IMG/VR virus record: IMGVR_UViG_3300035670_000698
Span: 1 to 36,416 of that record
Direction: 5' to 3' (one strand)
Length of the DNA: 36,416 nucleotides
Source of the DNA: a virus
The notes below the pieces were generated by a model, which was not told where the DNA came from, made no database searches, and saw nothing but the letters and a program-made list of their open reading frames with translations. A program made the position numbers and the translations under genes. Every line of letters begins with the position of its first letter. Positions within the stretch are counted from its first letter, which is position 1. Positions 5,413-10,160 of the stretch are shown here, piece by piece.

Positions 5413-5545
5413 CAAGTAGCCTCCGAACATCTAGAAGGGTGTCGAAGACCCTGCGCTTACAGCAGTCATGGATGAATGCTTCGGAGTTATCCGCTAGCAT
5501 CTTGTCGATGGTCCCTAACATCAGAATGTGTTCTCCAAGTTCCAT
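5306..5545 (-). CDS. Hypothetical protein, 79 aa, overlapping the Pup-like gene
   Basis: The first 50 residues look like a compact helical domain (MELGEHILMLGTIDKMLADN, then SEAFIHDCCKRRVFDTLLDV). The rest is a Pro/Ala/Arg-rich disordered tail (APTEAEVPQEAPKPTRRR) that lies over the start of the Pup-like gene in a different frame. It is the first gene of the leftward operon that includes the glycosyltransferase, and it follows the A/T-rich promoter region at 5560-5680. The ribosome site is weak (GGGGA). It is not recognised. One of the two overlapping frames may be shorter than drawn. Confidence 0.5.
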   Translation of the reverse strand: MELGEHILMLGTIDKMLADNSEAFIHDCCKRRVFDTLLDVRRLLDDSPAPTEAEVPQEAPKPTRRRATSRLRPSKETED

Positions 5546-5774
5546 CTCATTCCCCGATTAGCCAGAGTCTTTATGTTCATGATGCTCTCGCTAACAAGGG
5601 ATAACTGCTCATAGAACATTATATGTTGTCATATGTCAAGGTGTGTCATTATTGATAAAAAGTTTCGCCTTGATTGAGGGAAATATGATTGAATTGGAAG
5701 TACGGCCTCCATCGTCTTCCCGGCCCAGGGTGCGACCGTCTTAACAAGAGATTGACGGCCTCCCTGGGCCTCCA
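5546..5774 (-). promoter_or_regulatory. A/T-rich promoter region of the leftward modification operon
   Basis: There is no gene here. Read leftward, it contains a perfect TATAAT (plus strand ATTATA, 5618-5623) about 70 bases before the first gene and a perfect TTGACA (TGTCAA, 5634-5639), but they are only 10 bases apart, too close to form one promoter. Three TGACA boxes lie upstream of TATAAT. Base composition falls sharply compared with the flanks. A promoter is almost certainly here; which hexamers pair is unresolved. Confidence 0.6.
5722..5770 (-). terminator. Long nested hairpin, probable operon boundary
   Basis: GGCCCAGGG (5722-5730) pairs with CCCTGGGCC (5762-5770), and inside it CCGTC (5736-5740) pairs with GACGG (5754-5758). 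It starts five bases after the stop codon of the leftward 59-residue protein gene. There is no T run after it, so it would be a U-poor terminator, a processing site or a transcript-stabilising structure. Confidence 0.5.
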
Positions 5775-5954
5775 TCATTTGACTTCGTAGGGGGGCATCC
5801 ACTTCGGTACCCAGAAGTAGCGAAGGCCGGTATCGGAAGTCTTCAACTCGTAATACCCGTCCAGCCGGTTCAAGAAGTCCGCTGGGTCACGGATGTACTT
5901 ACTCTGACCGTGCTGTGGGCCTCCGATGTACGACACCATCACGGGCTTATCCAT
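5775..5954 (-). CDS. 59-residue protein, paralogue of the adjacent 62-residue protein
   Basis: The ATG overlaps the upstream stop (TGATG) and has AGGAGG six bases before it. The protein starts MDKPVMVSYIGGPQHGQ and ends RYFWVPKWMPPYEVK. The order IGGPQHGQ, then RLDGYYEL, then YFWVP parallels YGGWRDGQ, FFDGYRLM and YIYIW in the gene immediately upstream, so the pair arose by duplication. The fold is probably a small beta structure. Similar GG-x2-xG proteins are common in actinophages without known function. It is the last gene of its operon, before the hairpin at 5722. Confidence 0.7.
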   Translation of the reverse strand: MDKPVMVSYIGGPQHGQSKYIRDPADFLNRLDGYYELKTSDTGLRYFWVPKWMPPYEVK

Positions 5955-6142
5955 CAGATACCTCCTGACCAGATGTAGATGTAGGTGCCGTCCTCGTTGA
6001 GCATCAAGCGGTAGCCATCGAAGAACATGACGGGGCCGGGGATGGGGGCAATCTGCCCATCACGCCAGCCCCCGTAGAACTTGACCTTGTACCACTGGTC
6101 TGGCTCTGGTTCCCAGCCGGGACGGATTTCGAAGGTGTCCAT
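5954..6142 (-). CDS. 62-residue small beta protein
   Basis: The start is ATG 6142, which overlaps the stop of the HNH-type gene (TGATG); the frame is open further upstream but only as a shadow of that gene. The sequence runs MDTFEIRPGWEPEPDQWYKV, then FYGGWRDGQIAPIPGPVMFF, DGYRLMLNEDGTYIYIW. Alternating hydrophobic residues predict strands around a Gly-rich turn. It is the paralogue of the following 59-residue protein. The function is unknown. The close coupling to an HNH-type protein suggests early expression. Confidence 0.7.
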   Translation of the reverse strand: MDTFEIRPGWEPEPDQWYKVKFYGGWRDGQIAPIPGPVMFFDGYRLMLNEDGTYIYIWSGGI

Positions 6143-6537
6143 CAGACCGCCACCTCCTTGCGGTCGTAGTCGCGGTGGCACGGCGTACACAGGGGCATGT
6201 AGTCGCTCAGTTCGTCGCTGTAGGTCCCCGTGTAGGTATTGCCGTGGCTGCGGTAGGTGCCCTGTAGTAGATGGCCCTGAAGGGTCTCCTTGTGCTTCAG
6301 AGCCCACTGCTGGGCCATATCGCCACAGTCCAGCGCACATGCGTAGATGGAGGCAGCACCGCGCATCGCTCGCAGGGCCACATGGATGGTGGTATAGGCG
6401 ACGGTCTTCGTGGCTCCTACTGCAACCGGGGGTAACTCACCAGCTACGTAGTGGGGGTGATAGTGGGTCCAGCAATAGCCTTGGCTCGCGGCTAGATTGA
6501 TACAACCTGTTTCTGTGCATCCGGTGGTCTTCCTCAT
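6142..6537 (-). CDS. HNH-endonuclease-like zinc protein (131 aa)
   Basis: Residues 7-25 carry the ligands C-x4-C-x9-C-x2-H. The second half matches the degenerate HNH module common in actinophages: ALDCGDMAQQWALKH, then YSDELSDYMPLCTPCHRDYD, where the Cys pairs bind zinc and the early His (KH) is the probable general base position. HNH proteins cut or nick DNA; in phages they act in packaging, repair or homing. This copy is not beside the terminase, where packaging HNH proteins usually lie, but in the early leftward operon. The catalytic His assignment is uncertain. Confidence 0.7.
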   Translation of the reverse strand: MRKTTGCTETGCINLAASQGYCWTHYHPHYVAGELPPVAVGATKTVAYTTIHVALRAMRGAASIYACALDCGDMAQQWALKHKETLQGHLLQGTYRSHGNTYTGTYSDELSDYMPLCTPCHRDYDRKEVAV

Positions 6538-6624
6538 CGTGGTTCCCTTTCATGGTTTGGCACCTAGGCCGGAAAGGGGTCATGCGATGAGCGAGACCAG
6601 ATATGGCCGTGCGGGTTGGTTAGG

Positions 6625-6732
6625 TTACTTCGCTTGTTCCTTCGCCTCGATTATCTGAATCAAGGCATCCAACAGTTCCAGTTCGTATTCCTTCACAAGT
6701 CTGCGTTCTCTCAGGTCTTCTAAGGTTTCCAT
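6625..6732 (-). CDS. 35-residue charged helical protein
   Basis: A very small gene: METLEDLRERRLVKEYELEL followed by LDALIQIIEAKEQAK. It is one continuous amphipathic helix with heptad-like Leu/Ile spacing. AAGGAGG lies six bases before the ATG, a strong ribosome site, and the repeated 37-bp element at 6745-6781 lies just upstream, which makes it very likely a real gene and the first of its transcription unit. The function is unknown; a short helix like this could bind and regulate another coiled-coil protein. Confidence 0.6.
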   Translation of the reverse strand: METLEDLRERRLVKEYELELLDALIQIIEAKEQAK

Positions 6733-6744
6733 GATTGCCTCCTT

Positions 6745-6781
6745 CACCACTTAGTTCCACCCGGAGCCGTTCTTACATCAT
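6745..6781 (-). promoter_or_regulatory. 37-bp bipartite element, copy 1
   Basis: On the plus strand this is CACCACTTAG, 12 variable bases, then CCGTTCTTACATCAT. The same 10 + 12 + 15 layout recurs at 8248-8284 with both outer blocks identical and the middle unrelated. Read leftward it places TGTAAG and CTAAGT 17 bases apart, promoter-like spacing, and here the element ends just before the AAGGAGG of the 35-residue gene. Confidence 0.65.
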
Positions 6782-6899
6782 TTCCAGGCTTGCACTACGA
6801 GAAAATATATTCTTATCGGCACTCGCTTCAGAAGGGTCGGGTAGACTGGCCGTTGCAGGGGTCCTCCAAGTCCTTCCTGCCGAAAGTGCATCTGGTCCT

Positions 6900-7121
6900 T
6901 CAACGGGATGGCCCCTCTTCGGAGGGGCTTTTCCGTATCCGATTGGACCGGTTGGTAGGACCCGCGTAGTACGTGTCACCCTTGTCGTTCGGGATGTGCA
7001 TGTAGCAGTAATCGCTGAGGTTATAGCGGGATAACTTGGTTCCGCATCGGCAGAACCTAGGTGTATCGATGTGTTGTGCTGGTGTACCGCTGAGGTGCTT
7101 CAATCTCTTCGCGTGAATCAT
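6900..7121 (-). CDS. Small zinc-binding protein (73 aa)
   Basis: Central residues give FCRCGTKLSRYNLSDYCYMH, that is C-x-C-x10-C-x2-H with the LSxYN turn that is characteristic of a short zinc module very common in actinobacteria and their phages. The N-terminus is basic (MIHAKRLKHLSG), the C-terminus hydrophilic (NRIRKSPSEEGPSR). DNA or RNA contact is plausible but not shown. Its ATG overlaps the stop of the upstream 55-residue gene (ATGA). The last codons run through a perfect GC hairpin at 6911-6928. Confidence 0.65.
   Translation of the reverse strand: MIHAKRLKHLSGTPAQHIDTPRFCRCGTKLSRYNLSDYCYMHIPNDKGDTYYAGPTNRSNRIRKSPSEEGPSR
6911..6932 (+). terminator. UUCG-tetraloop terminator on the plus strand
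   Basis: GCCCCTC (6911-6917), TTCG loop, GAGGGGC (6922-6928), then TTTT. The geometry is that of a strong intrinsic terminator for rightward RNA, yet all genes here run leftward and the hairpin lies inside the 3' end of the 73-residue gene. It may stop antisense transcription or end an unannotated rightward RNA starting between about 6790 and 6900. Confidence 0.65.
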
Positions 7122-7285
7122 CGTGGTTTCCTAACCGGAATCTTCCAGAGCTTGACCAGTTGCCAGGTCTTTTCACCGTGGACATCTGTTCGTTCCTCCA
7201 AGACTTCCTTGATGTAGTAGGTCTGGGCCAAGTGCCGATAATCCTTCGGCCAACTTCGTTCAAGAATCCATACAGTCATCGCCAT
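7118..7285 (-). CDS. 55-residue protein of unknown function
   Basis: The frame reads MAMTVWILERSWPKDYRHLA, then QTYYIKEVLEERTDVHGEKT, WQLVKLWKIPVRKPR. It is open between the replication gene and the zinc protein and its stop overlaps the next start (ATGA). A second ATG two codons in is the alternative start; AAGGAG lies 12 bases before the first. Strand-like ends (TVWILER, WQLVKLWKIP) around a helical middle suggest a compact alpha/beta fold. It is not recognised. It is too short to be picked up by simple length filters. Confidence 0.6.
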   Translation of the reverse strand: MAMTVWILERSWPKDYRHLAQTYYIKEVLEERTDVHGEKTWQLVKLWKIPVRKPR

Positions 7286-7307
7286 CAGTTACAGGGTCTC
7301 CTTCTCT

Positions 7308-8159
7308 TTAGATGTCTGGGTATTCTGGGTATGACTTCAACTGAGCCTCGGCCACACAGACAGAACAATTCCTGACACCATCCCCAGTTCCAAGGCAGGA
7401 ATCGTGGTCATCGATATGTCCGCATAGGAAACACTCAAGACCTACCGAGGCTTTGTACTCAGCCAGAGAAGTAGATTGCAACGAGAGGATTGGGTCACGG
7501 CCAAGACCTGACCGAACCTTCTGAGGCTCCATATTCTTGACCACAGCCGAGAGTTGTTTAGGGCTGAGGGTCTTCCCAGAAGCAACCTGGGCCTTGAGAC
7601 TGAGCATGAACTTCCAATCTCCTGTGTACCGTTGGAGATAGGTCAACGCTTCTTGCTCTTGGTCTGGATTCAGACTCGAAACAGATTCGGAGATAGCAAC
7701 AACGGGTGTTGTTGTTGCTTCCTTAACTTGTCTTACTTCTTCTATAGGTAGCTTGCTCGGGTTTGCGGAGCGAGCGATGCTCTGGTTTACGGAGCGTGTG
7801 CTTGCTCCGGTTTGCCTGCTTTTGTTGGGGCGGCGAGAGGTGGTATTTGCCACCCGTTCACGAACCGTGTCCCACTCCGAGGGGATGCACACGGCGTAGA
7901 TGTTCTGGCCCTTGGCTTCCCTGGCTGTGCCCAGCCTCTTGCTGACCAGATACATCTTCTGGCGAAGTGACCGCAGCACCGCCTGAAGTTGGGTTCGGCT
8001 GATATCTGCGTCGAACATCAGTTGTTCCTGGGATACGAACGAATAGCCGTTCGACCGCTGGTACTCACTCAGGATTTGCCAGATGGCTTTCTCACGCCAA
8101 GTCAAGTCTTCACAACGACCAAGCCACTGCTGCATTGCGAACTTCTGGTAATACTCCAT
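7308..8159 (-). CDS. Phage replication initiator, lambda-O-like layout
   Basis: This is a 283-residue protein from ATG 8159 (GGAGG four to five bases upstream); an in-frame ATG at 8246 adds 29 residues and could serve a leaderless transcript. Residues 20-80 form a winged-helix DNA-binding domain typical of replisome organisers (LTWREKAIWQILSEYQRSNG, SQEQLMFDADISRTQLQAVL). Residues 100-155 are a polar hinge. A C-terminal domain ends in a zinc module, CFLCGHIDDHDSC then CSVC. The hinge-coding DNA contains three iteron-like repeats, as in lambda gene O. No phage polymerase, helicase or loader is seen, so it must recruit host enzymes. It heads the leftward operon after the element at 8248. Confidence 0.75.
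   Translation of the reverse strand: MEYYQKFAMQQWLGRCEDLTWREKAIWQILSEYQRSNGYSFVSQEQLMFDADISRTQLQAVLRSLRQKMYLVSKRLGTAREAKGQNIYAVCIPSEWDTVRERVANTTSRRPNKSRQTGASTRSVNQSIARSANPSKLPIEEVRQVKEATTTPVVAISESVSSLNPDQEQEALTYLQRYTGDWKFMLSLKAQVASGKTLSPKQLSAVVKNMEPQKVRSGLGRDPILSLQSTSLAEYKASVGLECFLCGHIDDHDSCLGTGDGVRNCSVCVAEAQLKSYPEYPDI
7755..7821. repeat. Three iteron-like 18-bp repeats, probable replication origin
   Basis: GCTCGGGTTTGCGGAGCG (7755-7772), GCTCTGGTTTACGGAGCG (7779-7796) and GCTCCGGTTTGCCTGCTT (7804-7821) are spaced 24 and 25 bases apart. The first two differ at two positions, and their ends (GCTC and GAGC) are inverted repeats. They lie in the hinge-coding part (residues 113-135) of the initiator gene. 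The lambda origin has the same plan: 18-bp imperfect palindromic iterons within gene O. A T-rich tract lies at about 7706-7745 next to them, a candidate unwinding site. Confidence 0.65.
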
Positions 8160-8212
8160 ACGACCTCCAATCGTGTATTGCGATGTTGCCATAACGCTTG
8201 CTTCAAAGAGCC

Positions 8213-8238
8213 GATAACTTCTGATTTCTTCTGATAAC
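8213..8238 (-). repeat. Short tandem repeat in the initiator leader
   Basis: Leftward reading gives two ATCAGAAG units 10 bases apart, bounded on both sides by GTTATC. It lies between the 37-bp element and the preferred start at 8159, and inside the optional N-terminal extension. It could be a binding site that lets the initiator control its own gene. Confidence 0.35.
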
Positions 8239-8247
8239 TGTTCCATC

Positions 8248-8284
8248 CACCACTTAGACCGGGGCAGGTCCGTTCTTACATCAT
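8248..8284 (-). promoter_or_regulatory. 37-bp bipartite element, copy 2
   Basis: The layout is as for 6745-6781: CACCACTTAG, 12 other bases, CCGTTCTTACATCAT. Read leftward, CTAAGT ends five bases before the ATG at 8246, so a transcript starting there would be leaderless and would use the longer initiator reading frame. Preservation of both blocks and of the exact gap with a changed middle argues for a protein- or polymerase-binding site. Confidence 0.65.
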
Positions 8285-8302
8285 CAGTTCCAAAAAGTTT
8301 CG

Positions 8303-8334
8303 AAAAAAAAGAGGCCCCGTCCGAAGACGGGACC
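8303..8334 (-). terminator. Leftward intrinsic terminator after the integrase/Lsr2-like genes
   Basis: On the minus strand, GGTCCCGTC, TTCG loop, GACGGGGCC, then a run of eight T (plus strand 8303-8310 is all A). It is the strongest terminator in the window. It lies 22 bases after the stop of the Lsr2-like gene and insulates the initiator promoter from integrase transcription. Confidence 0.9.
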
Positions 8335-8355
8335 CCTTAGGGAAGCTATGAAGTT

Positions 8356-8595
8356 CTAAGCCTTGACAGCGACCTTCTTTGCAGGGGACTTACGGCGAGT
8401 GGTTTTCTTCGTGGTGGCCTTGGCCCCAGGCTGCCTTCCCCTACGGGGGGCATGACCATTGCGGGCAAGCATGCCGAGGTGTTCTTTACACAGGTCGTTC
8501 TGGATGGTGCCCTGTGAGCCCTTCCAGTTGATTGCCGAAACGGCGGGTCTACCACATTCAAGGTCACAGACCCTCGCCTGAACGGTCGCTTCCAT
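8356..8595 (-). CDS. Lsr2-like zinc protein with a basic, histone-H1-like tail
   Basis: This is a 79-residue protein; AAGGAGG stands five bases before ATG 8595. The N-terminal half combines zinc ligands (VCDLECGRPA, then DLCKEHLGML) with a strand pair that recalls the Lsr2 dimerisation region (AVSAINWKGSQGTIQNDLC). After it comes RRGRQPG, an AT-hook-like motif, and a Lys/Arg/Ala tail (KKTTRRKSPAKKVAVKA). Lsr2 is the actinobacterial xenogeneic silencer. This protein probably binds A/T-rich DNA and may compact or silence prophage or host promoters. Its start overlaps the end of the integrase gene by 32 bases, so the two are co-transcribed. Confidence 0.6.
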   Translation of the reverse strand: MEATVQARVCDLECGRPAVSAINWKGSQGTIQNDLCKEHLGMLARNGHAPRRGRQPGAKATTKKTTRRKSPAKKVAVKA

Positions 8596-9778
8596 CGTTC
8601 CCTCCTTGTGGGGATTCCGATGGCAATGTAGCGATTTGGGACGCTGTAATCAACCCCTCGATGGATGTCAAGTGAGAAGCAGCCACATCCTGAGTGATGT
8701 GATGGTAGGTGGAAAGCATCGTTTCCACGGAGTTACCGAACTGCTCGGTCACCCACTTGGTATCCCCACCTGTTGCGTTCATGGCGTTCACGGTGGCGCT
8801 ATGGCGCAGGTCATAGGTGGTGACTTTGAGACCAAGCCTCTGACCGGCATCGTGGATGATGGTGCGGAGATAGGTGGTGTTCAGGTAACGCTTCAGCCGC
8901 TCCCCACAGAACACCAAGGCGTTCTCATCGGTGGGCTCATCCACGAAGTTGGTGATGTGTTCGATGAGGGCATCAACCATGGATGGGGGAAGGTTCACGC
9001 GACGGGTCTTGTAGGTCTTCGTCGTGTCGTTGGCTGTCATCTTGCCTTCGACCGAGACCACGGAGCGACGAACCATCAGATAGCCCTCGGTGAGATTCAG
9101 GTCCCCGATACGAAGCCCGATGGCCTCACCGGGACGAAGCCCCAAGAATCCAAGCACCATCACCAGGGCCTTGTACCGGGGCCGTACCGCATCTGACAGC
9201 ATCGATATCTGCTCGGGGGTCAGGATGCTGATTTCCCTCTTCTTAGCTCTCTTCGGTAGGAGCCCCTGGACGAACTTCTTGCCCTGAATCGGGTTCTCAG
9301 GGATAAGGTCGTGGATATCGGCTGCGTAGGTCAGTGACGAGCGCAGGACCACGAAGGCGTATTCGATGGTGCTAAGGGCGAACCCCTGGTCTTGTGCCCA
9401 GTGCGACCACTTGACCACCACCGACTTGTTGATGTCGCTCAGGTAGGTCTCGGCTAAGAACGGCAAGATGTTGCGCTGCCCATACCTCTTATAGCCCGCA
9501 GCCGCCTTGGGGGACAGGTTGCGCTCGATGTGTTCGGGCAGGTAGGTCTCGTTCCAGTAATCCCCGTACTTGATACGACCGGGGGCTACCTCTTTGTGGA
9601 TGCCCTTGGCCATCTCACCTTCCAAGATGGCCTTGCGCCTCAGGGCCTCGTCTTTGTCCTCGTAGGTCTCAGCACGTTGATTACGGGCAATCGGCTCCCG
9701 CCACTGAATCTTGTAAGCAACGCTGCCGTCCTTACGGGGGACCTCGTACAGATACACCTTCGGGAGCTTGCTTCCCAT
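8564..9778 (-). CDS. int: Tyrosine site-specific recombinase (integrase)
   Basis: This is a 404-residue protein. Residues 1-65 form an arm-binding N-terminal domain (VYLYEVPRKDGSVAYKIQW), 70-170 a SAM-like core-binding domain, and 185-370 the catalytic domain. Catalytic residues are R215 (GLRPGEA), a lysine near 257, R325 in YDLRHS and the nucleophile Y358 (STYHH). The His of HxxR is Tyr322, seen also in other actinobacterial integrases, and the GH position of box III is Asn349 (FGNS). It inserts the phage into an attB site in the host. GGAGG precedes the ATG. It reads away from the repeat-rich 9779-10142 region, which probably holds attP and its promoter. Confidence 0.95.
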   Translation of the reverse strand: MGSKLPKVYLYEVPRKDGSVAYKIQWREPIARNQRAETYEDKDEALRRKAILEGEMAKGIHKEVAPGRIKYGDYWNETYLPEHIERNLSPKAAAGYKRYGQRNILPFLAETYLSDINKSVVVKWSHWAQDQGFALSTIEYAFVVLRSSLTYAADIHDLIPENPIQGKKFVQGLLPKRAKKREISILTPEQISMLSDAVRPRYKALVMVLGFLGLRPGEAIGLRIGDLNLTEGYLMVRRSVVSVEGKMTANDTTKTYKTRRVNLPPSMVDALIEHITNFVDEPTDENALVFCGERLKRYLNTTYLRTIIHDAGQRLGLKVTTYDLRHSATVNAMNATGGDTKWVTEQFGNSVETMLSTYHHITQDVAASHLTSIEGLITASQIATLPSESPQGGNDGSDRSGEGL

Positions 9779-9811
9779 GACCGGCCTCCAATCCTTCGGA
9801 GACCATCGTAC

Positions 9812-9829
9812 TGTTTCTGAGGTGTTTCT
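9812..9829 (+). repeat. Paired TGTTTCT site, copy b
   Basis: TGTTTCT at 9812 and 9823, starts 11 bases apart, 34 bases upstream of the integrase start. It is identical in both halves and in spacing to copy a at 1902-1919, preceded by the same GTAC trinucleotide context. It may be an integrase arm site or an operator over the integrase promoter. Confidence 0.6.
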
Positions 9830-9959
9830 GTCTAGGGAGGGGCTGAGGCGAATACTTAAATCTAACTTTCGGGCAACACCCTCTGACCTGCGCCTTCGAG
9901 GATGGAGGCGAGCCGTTTTGCCATTTCCGGTGAAGCGCCCTCGTCCTCGTGCTTGAAGT

Positions 9960-9983
9960 GCGCTTTATGGCGGGATTAAGCGC
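9960..9983. other. Inverted repeat, candidate attP core
   Basis: GCGCTT and AAGCGC flank a 12-base spacer, TATGGCGGGATT. Core-type integrase sites are inverted around a short crossover segment, and the position between paired site b and pairs c and d fits. The arms are only 6 bp, so this is weak on its own. Confidence 0.3.
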
Positions 9984-10041
9984 GAATAGGGCTCATCTGT
10001 CAAGTAGGGAAAACGCTCTGACCTGCGGGTTTGCTAACATC

Positions 10042-10103
10042 TGTTTCCAGTTTGTTTCTTTCTCAATCTAAGATTCGCTGACCTGTGTTTCCGCGTTGTT
10101 TCT
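10042..10103 (+). repeat. Two paired TGTTTC sites, copies c and d
   Basis: Copy c is TGTTTCC (10042) and TGTTTCT (10053); copy d is TGTTTCC (10086) and TGTTTCT (10097). Each pair has an 11-base step, and the pairs are exactly 44 bases apart, four times 11, so all four lie on one face of the helix. CTGACCTG occurs before each pair (10018, 10078). Confidence 0.65.
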
Positions 10104-10142
10104 GCCAATTCAACGAGCCTTAGCGACTCGTTCCTAGAATCA

Positions 10143-10160
10143 ATGACCTATGATGGTCAT
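10143..10160 (+). promoter_or_regulatory. Operator-like inverted repeat over a TATGAT -10, leaderless start
   Basis: ATGACC and GGTCAT form a perfect inverted repeat around TATGAT (10149-10154), which is one base from the TATAAT consensus. Transcription would begin six to seven bases downstream, on the ATG at 10161, giving a leaderless mRNA as is common in actinobacteria. A protein bound to the inverted repeat would block the promoter. No clear -35 is seen. Confidence 0.5.

Larger units (their letters stand above)
9779..10142. other. Probable attP and divergent control region
   Basis: This is 364 bases without a gene between the leftward integrase and rightward HTH genes. It holds three paired TGTTTC sites (9812, 10042, 10086), three CTGACCTG boxes (9883, 10018, 10078; the first two extend to CTCTGACCTGCG), and an inverted repeat GCGCTT-N12-AAGCGC (9960-9983). 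Pairs of direct repeats flanking a core are the plan of attP in L5-type phages. The crossover core cannot be fixed without attL/attR or the host site. Confidence 0.55.

Noticed and set aside
5618-5639. TATAAT and TTGACA taken as one consensus promoter
   Set aside because: Both hexamers are perfect on the minus strand but only 10 bases apart; polymerase needs about 16-19. The region is kept as a promoter region without pairing them.
6735-7034. 99-residue plus-strand frame
   Set aside because: It crosses a perfect terminator hairpin and the antisense of a good zinc-protein gene; low-complexity Ser/Pro/Arg composition.
7057-7263. 68-residue minus-strand frame
   Set aside because: The frame at 7118-7285 has protein-like sequence and couples to the next gene by ATGA; this one is its shadow.
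7706-7745. T-rich tract next to the iterons as a terminator tail
   Set aside because: There is no hairpin before it; it is part of the initiator coding sequence and fits better as an easily melted origin segment.
8606-9196. 196-residue plus-strand frame opposite the integrase
   Set aside because: It is a mirror of the integrase coding frame with Gly/His/Val-rich composition and no ribosome site.
9841-10142. tRNA gene or tRNA-like attP core
   Set aside because: No cloverleaf, T-loop or CCA-like end could be found by eye in this stretch.
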